NCBI GenBank assembly: GCA_032358165.1 | Contig: JAALGY010000054.1 | Span: 1,302,001-1,366,000 of the forward strand | Source of the DNA: Diplosphaera chodatii | Taxonomy: Eukaryota; Chlorophyta; Trebouxiophyceae; Prasiolales; Stichococcaceae | DNA: 64,000 bases | Direction: 5' to 3' | Part shown: piece by piece, positions 56,773 to 64,000 of the stretch | Position numbering within the stretch: position 1 is the stretch's first letter | Layout: each line of letters begins with the position of its first letter | Translations under genes and position numbers: made by a program | The notes under the pieces: model-generated | Seen by the model: the letters and a program-made list of their open reading frames with translations, nothing else | What the model was told of the DNA's origin: nothing | Databases searched by the model: none

Positions 56773-58944
56773 TCACTTACTGCCCAAGGTCAGCATGTCG
56801 CAGAAGTTGCGCAGCTTACGAGACAGGGCTGCCGGTAGCCGCTTCCTCGGGCGGCTGTCGGAGGGTCCAGACGGGCCCTGCGCTGCCGGCGCTGCTGCTG
56901 CTGTGGCAGCCATCGCTGCATCCTGGCTACCTGCCGCAGCTGCTGCCGTGAAGGACTGTCCTGATGCTGTGATTTCAGGCCTGAAAGCGCCCGCGCCGGC
57001 GGCCAGGGGCAGCATCTCGGACAGGTAACGCTGCTGCAGCATGCGGCGGGCTGCCGACACGGAGGCGCAGTGCACCGCTGCGTCGTACGCGCCCGCCCCC
57101 TGCAGCGTCAGCAGCGACCCCGCGATGCTGGCCGCGTCCATGAAGTGCACTGCACGGTGGAACAGCGGGCACGTCAGCGCCCCGCCATCATGTCACACCG
57201 TCATCCAGCCACCACATCATGTCACACCGTCATCCAGCCAACACCATCAGACTGGTGTTGGCAGCCAGGGGGCCCAGGCGGTTGCGGGGCGCAGGCGAGC
57301 AGTGCGGTGACGCGTGTGTGGGTGTGCGCGGGTCACCAGGCGGCGGGGGCGGGGGCGGGGGTGGGGGCGGTGCGGCGGGGGGCGCCGGGGCGGGCGGCGC
57401 GGCGGGCACCGCCGGCAGTGCGGCCAGCGGCTCCACCACCGTGGGCTCGTCGCAGGTGAACGTGATGTTCAGCTCGCTGTCGTCCGGCAGGGAGAAGGCG
57501 CGCCGGATGGCGTCCGTGAACTGCGCGTACCCGTCTGGCCCGGGGCGCACCTGCGGGCGTGGGCCGTGAGTCACCGAACAGTCCGCGGTACAACCCCTCT
57601 GAGCCGTCGGCCACAGATTTGGTAGAAGGGGGTTCCAGCCCAAAGCCTATTGCTCACGTGGCTCGTCCAGAATGCGAGTGAATTGGGCGTGGATCATGCA
57701 AATGGGCTTGGCTTGCACCGTGCTCGCACCTCGAAGCTGTAGGTGCGGCCATCAAAGTTGACGTTCATGACGGCCGGCGCATTGGCTCCGCACGTCGGCG
57801 TCAGCGTCTTCTTCCAGTCCGGCAGCGTGTGGTCGCAGAACTCGCAATGCGTCTCTCGCCTGCGGTGGTTGCTGTCTGAATTCGGCTGCTGTGTGATGAA
57901 GCATGCGCCATGGAGCTGTCTGACAGCGACACACGCAGTGACACCAGTGTCACGATGCAGGTCAGGTGCAGCAGGCGGACAGTCTCGCCGCCCCGCTCCA
58001 TGTCATCCAGGTTGAACGGCTGATGCTGATTATGATGGTGCACCCTACCTGGAGCCGGCGCTCTGCAGCTGCCAACGTGCCAGGCACGTTGCATGGGCGA
58101 AGCGGGGGCATGCGCACGGCCGCACGAGGCCCGGCTGCTCCCCCAGGCATATCCAGCATATTGGAGCATCCTGCAGCCACCAGCACCGGCAGTCAGATCG
58201 GTTGCGGCCCCTCGCCGAGGCAGTGCAAGGCCCGGATGAGGACGGTGAGCACTACTCGACCCGAGGGACAGGCTGCCCGCCGGGCCATCCGCCCGCGCGG
58301 TGCACCTCAGATGTTGATAACTATCCTAGTAAAGCCACGACGGGCCGTGTGCACATGTCGGCCGTCGCCGCAGCCTCACGGCTCCCAGTGTCCCCAACAC
58401 ACTGCGAGGAGCGCCCAGGCGGAGTGCGCAAGGCCAGCGGCAGAGCGCGAGCGGGGGCTGACGGGCGGGCACAATACGCAGCATGCAGCTGTGCAGGCCA
58501 ACGCTGGGCAGTCGCGGCATGCGGGTCACACTGTTGCCCGATAGGGCCCCTCCGACACATGACAGAGGGTTGGGCCTGTGCGCTGCAGCGCACGGATCCA
58601 GGCGCCCAGGCAAGCAGGCACCATCGAAAGCATATGTGACGCTACATACACGGTGCCGACCCAGCTGCCGCCCGGAAGCGAGGACAAAGCATGACCCCCG
58701 CCCGTGCATCAGCACAGGCCAGGGTGCAGTGTCGCGCGTGTGGCCCCTCAGCCGTCCCCGGTCGCCGCTGGGGACCAGCAAGCACTACTTAAGCGGAAGC
58801 TGCAACGATCCTCTCGCGCCTCGACTCAAGCAGCGAGCACTGCACCTCTGAGGTCTGGGAAGTGAGCCTTTGGGGCTCGCTGCTGGCTGCCGTCACCAAG
58901 ATCTCGCTCTGCCGCCGTGACCTCTTTGCTTTGTCGCCGTCCAT
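56773..58944 (-). CDS. RING-CH / PB1-like domain protein 1
   Basis: This is a putative E3 ligase. The candidate first exon (ATG 58944, MDGDKAKRSRRQSEILVTAA) is basic. The RING-CH is split: ICWICLGEQPGLVRPCACPR, FAHATCLARWQLQSAGS (58170-58055), then HCEFCDHTLPDWKKTLTP (about 57865-57805). A strand NVNFDGRTYSFEV and a helix region PDGYAQFTDAIRRAFSLPDD, then LNITFTCDEP (57560-57440), form a PB1/ubiquitin-like half domain. After an Ala/Pro-rich stretch and an intron comes LTLQGAGAYDAAVHCASV and a C-terminal tail ending LGSK. Domain order and splice positions match the plus-strand gene at 62489-63999, so the two are paralogues. The PB1 label is a fold inference from strand pattern, not a family match I can confirm. 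Confidence 0.65.
57342..57384 (+). repeat. G-rich tract encoding poly-proline on the minus strand
   Basis: GGCGGGGGCGGGGGCGGGGG and following G-runs have G-quadruplex potential on the plus strand and read as at least ten prolines in the minus-strand RING-CH gene. Confidence 0.6.
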
Positions 58945-59430
58945 GGCGGCTGGGTGGTCGACAGCGCCAGGCGGGGCCCGCGGTACCGCCACTACTGCCA
59001 CTTTCGGGCTGAATTACGACAGCAGAGCTAGGACCCTGCCTTTATCACAGCGGCCCACACGTCAGGGGGCGCCTGTGCAACATGCATGTAGTACTTCAAA
59101 GCAACCTGCGAGCAAGTCTTGCGTTATTGCATGATGACATGGACTGCTGTGAGGTTTGCCGTGCATGTTCCCCAGCGACGAGGGCAATAGCTATACCCCT
59201 TGCCAGCGAGCAGAGACATTTCCCTGCAGGGCTGCTGTTCAGGTGGCTGCCGAAAGGGACAGGGCTGTGTGGTGCTGCCGACCGATTGAATGATAGGCAG
59301 GCTTTATGATTCGTTACACAGGCAGCACCTAAGGTTTGTCCCCTGTTCAACCCTAGCTCGACCATGCAGCGTCTAGTCAGTTTGCTACAAGTGTGAGAAT
59401 ACAGCAGCGCGACGCTGCCATGGAGCTTCC
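58945..59430. other. Intergenic stretch
   Basis: It lies between two minus-strand genes. TTACA at 59314-59318 (TGTAA on the gene strand) is about 115 bases after the nucleotidylyltransferase stop and is a plausible poly(A) signal. Confidence 0.4.
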
Positions 59431-61684
59431 TCACGATGCTGCTTTCCGCGCAGCCTCACGCTCGCGGAGCTGCGTCGATGAGATGTCCAGCCGGAAGTCG
59501 GCCTCTGGGATGTCTTCAAACAGGCCCTGTGCGACATGAAAGGGCGTCACCATGTTGCTCGAGTCGCAGACCGGCACCAGCAGCAGCACATCCAGGTGCA
59601 GCCCGCGCACCAGGTTTTGCAGGTCCTGTGGCATCGCTAGGTCCGCCAGCGTCAGGAACTTGGCGGCGCCGGCTGCGGCCCCGCCTTCCCTGCTGCTGGC
59701 GGCCTCCACGCGGCCGGCCACCAGGACGCGGCACCCGGCGCCGTGCAGCGCCGCCATGGACAGCAGCATGCCGTCGTTGCCGCCGTAGTAGCGCGGCGCC
59801 ACCAGCCGCTCCGCCGTGTCGTACCCGATGGCGAATGTGGAGTCGGGGAACAGCGCCGCCTTGTCCGAGTACAGCGGCGCCTGTGCACGTCGATGCGATG
59901 CACAATCATGAGCACAACCCCTTCTCTGTGCAACATCATTCCTGCCACACTTGAGTCTGCTGCAGGCCATTCTGTGAAAGCTGTGGGTGGCCGCCATGAG
60001 GCCTCAGAGTGGCTGACCTGGGTGACGATGATGGGCGTGCCGTCGTCCAGGAACGGCTGCAGCCGGCGCTGCACCACCGCCAGCTCGAGCTGCCCCTTGT
60101 CGGGGTGGCCCACCGTCATCTCGTAGCAGCCGGGCAGCCCGCCGGCCGCCTTGCACGCCGCCGCCATGAGCTGCCTGCACACAATCTTGTCACATCTGTC
60201 ACCCTGACAGGCATGCTGACAACGGCCGAAGTTGCCGTCAGTTGGGCACGTGAGATGGCGCCGAGGCCGCCCGGACCTGTGGCCGTCGTGCAGCGGGTTG
60301 AAGGAGCCGGGGAGGTACATGCGGCGGCGGCGGGGCGCGTCCACCACCACCTGCCCCCCCGCAAACTCCACCGCCCGCAGCCTGCCGTCCAGCAGCGCCT
60401 GCAGCGGCTCCCGCGCCGTATCCTCTGTCACCTGTTCGATCGAGGTGTGAATGCTGGTGAAGGCATGAGCCCACTGTCGGAAGCGGGGAAGGCCCCTACC
60501 TCACAGTCGATAGGGTCATCCACGCGCCTGCAGGTCCTCCGTGTCTCGGAGGCTGCTGCTCAGGGCCTGGCTCTCGTCCCGCAACCCTGAAGCCTGCGCC
60601 AGCGCCCGCAGCAGGAGGCGCGATGCCACAGCGTCCTCGCCGACCCTGTCCCTGCAGAGGGCACCGCGAGCTGCATGCTGTACATCGGGGCCCATCATTT
60701 TGCGGTGTGACAAGCTAGATGTTGGCTACCTCAGAATGGCAAGCACAGAGCAGCAGGCCACCTGTCACATCAAAGGTCATCCTCACTGTCACGACAAAGT
60801 TCTGCAGCAGCACCTGGAGCCCTTCTGCAGGTTTACTGCTAGACATGCGGTGGCGCTGCCGCTGTGCGCAGCCACTACCACCTGTCCTGCAGCACCAGCC
60901 TGCCCGTCACAGCTGCCATGCGGGTGGACATCCCATTGGCCATCCTGTACTCATCACATGCTGCATGAGGCATGGGGGTTGTGGGAAGGCGGCTCGCCTT
61001 GTGTTCGCCGCGCTTTGGGCGGTCCGTGGCAAGCGCGCAGCTGCAGCCCAGACCAACGATTGGTGTGCCATACGTGGCAAACTGTGCCGCTGACTGGTAC
61101 GCCGCCATCGCCATGCCTCGTGCAGTATCCGGCGATGCATACGATGCCGGCGCTGAGCCTCCCAGCACATCTGCCAGGGCCTGCTGGGCGTACGGCACGC
61201 GTGCATCCAGCAGCGTGCGTGATGCGCCAGGCACCGTCAGCAACCATGATAATGCCTGCACCAATACCCTCGCAGCTGCAGCCATGCATTGGCTCGACAC
61301 AATATGGTACAACATGCAACTGCTCATGCACCAGCTCACCTGAAACCCGCCGCCAGTGGCGTACAGGACTGCCTGAGCCGGGCTGTCGTGGATGTGCTGT
61401 ATCAGGCGGCGTACATCCTCATCCATCATGTGCTCTGCAGCTGGCGCAGCTGCAGCTGCTCCTGCTGCAATGGAGCAGCTGACCGACCGGTGTGCACGCT
61501 GGTGGCGAGGCGGGCTACCTGATCTCCCGGCCTTGTGGGATCTGGCTGCGAGGCGACTGTACTGGCAATCACCAAGCACACTTGCGCCCCTACAGAATGT
61601 GCGCCCCGCCAGATGTTCGCAGTGTATGCCGCAGTGGGACCGCAGCGACGTGAACTTGAGAAGTCTAAATGTGGTGAGGGCCAT
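59431..61684 (-). CDS. CinA-like/nucleotidylyltransferase fusion protein (At2g01220-like)
   Basis: This is a plant-type two-domain protein of unknown substrate. The ATG at 61684 starts a ~80-residue Ser/Arg/His-rich leader that could be a transit peptide; MMDEDVRRLIQHIHDSP at 61429 is the alternative start. The N-terminal domain resembles CinA C-terminal amidohydrolases: AQAVLYATGGGFQ, LSWLLTVPGASRTLLDA, RVPYAQQALADVLG, VGLGCSCALATDRPKRGEH. The C-terminal domain is a nucleotidylyltransferase: MYLPGSFNPLHDGH (HxGH catalytic motif), GCYEMTVGHPDKGQLEL, LFPDSTFAIGYDTAERLV, PRYYGGNDGM and, close to the end, RLDISSTQLRER (ISST nucleotide-binding motif). Both domains keep their key motifs. It sits between the two inverted RING-CH/PB1-like genes. 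About six introns. Confidence 0.85.
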
Positions 61685-62488
61685 GTGTTGTTCACCCCCA
61701 GTCAGAACCTGAGCGACGCGGCAGAGGGCATGTCAGCTGTGCAAAGAAGTGCGGTGCACATGCCGCCGCTGATTATGTGACATGCATTGACCCGATCTGG
61801 AATGATCCGCGTGGCAAATACGGACAGCTTGTCGGCGAGAACTGCGAGCTTGTGGCCTTGACAAGCATTGAAGCATAGCTCCAAAGATCTCAGGGGTCTC
61901 CTCCCAGAACGCAGATGTTGAGGAAGACGAGGTATCAGGTGGTCAGTACTTTAGATACTTGTAAGCCCTAGCGGTTGCTCTCTACTTGCAAGCGGCAGTT
62001 CTGAAGCATTTCATGTAGGCTAAGGCGGTGTAACCACCGACAAGTAGTGTAGTTGCTTTGATTTGTGTCAGATCTGCTGACGCCCTGCACAACAGCTCCG
62101 CCGGGCGGTTGCCAAGCGGCGAGGGGCGTTAGGCAGTCCAACCTCATTGCAGAAGTGCAGCAGCTCCGCCGACTGCCGGACTGGCGCTTGCAGACGTTGA
62201 CGAGAGATTACAAGTCCGCCTGGTCTGTTATGTTCTGTTGACGATCGGCAAGCTTCAAGCCCCACTGCACCTGGCTTCGTTGTCGTCAGGTTGTCGTTCG
62301 CGGCAACGGCAGCGCGGCGGCAGGCGGCGTTGGTGCCTCTCAGCGGTCCCATGCCCTTCCTCAGATCAAAGCGGAACTGGAAGGATGAGGTGCGCTGCTT
62401 CTTGCACCTGATGTCGAGAAAGCGCTGCCGCCCCCGAGCTGAGCGGGGTCAAACTAGGAACCCCCAGATCAGCCAACGACCTGCCTGA
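61685..62488. other. Divergent promoter region
   Basis: The region lies between the nucleotidylyltransferase gene (-) and the second RING-CH gene (+). No domain-bearing ORF was seen. Confidence 0.35.
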
Positions 62489-63999
62489 TATGCAGCGCCT
62501 GCTGCGTGCAAACCCACAAAGCACTGCAGGCGAACGCGTTCGTGGGGTGCGCAATGCCACTGGCACGGCGGGGCAGACATGTGTCGAGCAACAGACTGGA
62601 GATAGGGGTGCCTGTTTCGATCCGACAATGCGCAGGCTGGCCATGAATATGCCAGGAGCACATCCGATACATGTGGTTGCACATCTTCATGTGGTCGGTC
62701 GGTCTCTCTGGCGGTCGTCCCGGGTTGGCCGAGTTGGCGGGGGGGTGGGCAGCAGGTCGTTGGGCTGCAGCAGGCCAACGGGCAGCAGGGAGGACGGCTC
62801 CCCGAGCAGTCCGAATAAGGCAGCGGCACTGGTAATCACGGCGGACGCAGCTGACGGAAGCCAGCCTTCTCGCCTCGCAGGAGGCGTGCTGGGTGTGCCT
62901 GGAGGGCGCGGCGGAGGACGGCGGCGGCGGGGGGCTGGTGCGCGTGTGCAAGTGCCCTCGGCCCGTGCACCCCGTGTGCCTGGCGCGATGGCAGCTCAGA
63001 TCAGCCGGCAAGGGGTGAGCTCCGCACTCCGTTGACATCTGTGCCTGCCGCATTCGAACTATTCTTGTGCGCTGAAGGCAGCAACAGCAATGCCTGCGCT
63101 GCAGGGAGGAGACGCACTGTCGGTTCTGCTCCGAGCAGCTGCCGGACTGGAGGCAGTCACTGACGCCGCAGGCGGCTGTAGAGGTTCGGCGCTGTGGCCT
63201 GGCACCGCCGGCCACGATGACAGTGGCTTTTCTGGGCCAGGTGAGCGCGCTTGTACACACCTGAACCACCTCGAGTCGAGTGTTGAACAGGCTCCAAGTG
63301 AGGTCACCCTGCTCTGTCGCGCTGACTGATTGAAGTGTTGCTGTCTCATCAGTCGCACGAGCTGGAGGTGGAGAGCGGCCCGGATGGCTTTGAGGAGTTT
63401 CTCGGCAGAGTACGCAGCCTGTTTGGCATTGACGCGCAGCAGCACATGGACCTGACCTTCGACTGCGCCGAGCCAGCAACAGGTGCTGATCCTGCCCGGC
63501 TGGCACCACTTGCAGTGCTGGGTGAGGAGGATGGCATGTATTCCAATGTGCTATGGCCCACTCTATGCCGTTTCCCCTGCTGACAGGCCAGCCGCTGCAG
63601 CTCAACGGCAGCGGCGCATTCGATGCGGCCGTGCACTGTGCGGCGATGGCAGCAGCTTCCCGTGCTCGCAAGCGCCTGAGGCGTTCGACCATTGCGCGGC
63701 GCCTGCTGGCGCCATTCGCGCGCAGCGCCTCATGCTACGCCACCATGGACACGGCTGGCCTCAGCGACTGCACCACAGCTGGGGGGCAGGACCTGCAGCC
63801 AGGCCCCATGCGGTCAGCGCTGTCGGCGTCGTCGCTGGCGTCCACCGAGTTGGGGGCCCCAGGGGCGCACATCAACGTGCAGCCCACAGGCAGCCACATG
63901 GATGTGCAGGACGACGAGGCAGCAGCCCAGAAGGGTGTGGCGTCACCGCAGGCGCGATGGGGGCTGTCGCCAGACTGCGAGCGCCTGCTGTGGCGGTAG
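62489..63999 (+). CDS. RING-CH / PB1-like domain protein 2
   Basis: This is the paralogue of the minus-strand gene at 56773-58944, in inverted orientation. Exons: RING part 1 at about 62880-63014 (ACWVCLEGAAEDGGGGG, LVRVCKCPRPVHPVCLARWQ), RING part 2 at 63103-63241 (THCRFCSEQLPDWRQSLTP, then ATMTVAFLGQ), 63352-63482 (SHELEVESGPDGFEEFLG, RVRSLFGI, MDLTFDCAEPATG) and the last exon from 63587 (QPLQLNGSGAFDAAVHCAAM to the TAG at 63997-63999). C4HC3 ligands are complete. The 5' part is uncertain; an open stretch from 62490 may be coding. The C-terminal tail is low complexity and ends SPDCERLLWR. A role in ubiquitylation is inferred from the RING only. Confidence 0.68.
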
Positions 64000-64000
64000 C

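Noticed and set aside
57230..57480. Direct CATCATGTCACACCGTCATCC repeats near 57186-57245 as a regulatory array
   Set aside because: There are only two or three tandem units within a likely intron of the RING-CH gene, too few to claim function.

Overview
The window looks like nuclear DNA of a green alga (core chlorophyte; the species cannot be told from this sequence). The evidence is GC-rich coding DNA, genes broken into many short exons with GTGAGT-type donors and GCAG|G acceptors, TGTAA-type poly(A) signals about 50-250 bases after several stop codons, and green-lineage proteins such as a thermospermine synthase, an ILP1/PAXBP1-like factor and a plant-type CinA-like/nucleotidylyltransferase fusion. 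Exon joins were made by eye from reading frame, splice signals and family similarity, so gene spans are firmer than exact exon edges.

Bases 1-14300 are a repeat block. Its core is a family of non-LTR (LINE) retrotransposons with an AP-type endonuclease, a reverse transcriptase and a short TCAATG-repeat tail instead of poly(A). One element (1976-7437, minus strand) is full length with long open ORF1 and ORF2. It sits inside an older, 5'-truncated copy (1221-8246), and the uninterrupted target site of that older copy survives at 12571-12574 in a second copy of the surrounding repeat. Two more copies (9047-12071, plus strand) stand head to tail, as do the two at 1-717. The DNA between LINEs is a repeated module of about 1.3 kb with inverted arms, seeded with a 59-base (CAAA)n-tailed mini-retroposon.

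Bases 14300-16700 are gene-poor and partly AT-rich. From about 16700 to the end the window is ordinary gene territory, in order: AlgH/DUF179 protein (+), RING-CH E3 ligase (-), ILP1/PAXBP1-like GCFC protein (+), TPM-domain membrane RING protein (-), GH1 beta-glucosidase (-), ribosomal protein uS14/RPS29 (+), thermospermine synthase (+), secreted ShKT protein (+), OS-9-like MRH lectin (+), STK16-like kinase (-), membrane-anchored ShKT/aldo-keto reductase (+), ureidoglycolate lyase-like protein (+), profilin-like protein (-), a voltage-sensor-like class III nucleotidyl cyclase (+), PAQR receptor (+), RING-CH/PB1-like protein (-), CinA-like/nucleotidylyltransferase (-) and a second RING-CH/PB1-like protein (+).

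There is no operon logic; these are independent genes. Several themes recur: protein quality control and ubiquitylation (four RING proteins, the OS-9-like lectin), secretory-pathway proteins with ShKT modules, and signalling (cyclase, PAQR, STK16). The most unusual signals are the LINE whose ORF1 and ORF2 share one frame across a single UAG codon followed by a strong hairpin, the uS14 protein lacking three of its four zinc cysteines, and the voltage-sensor-like cyclase.
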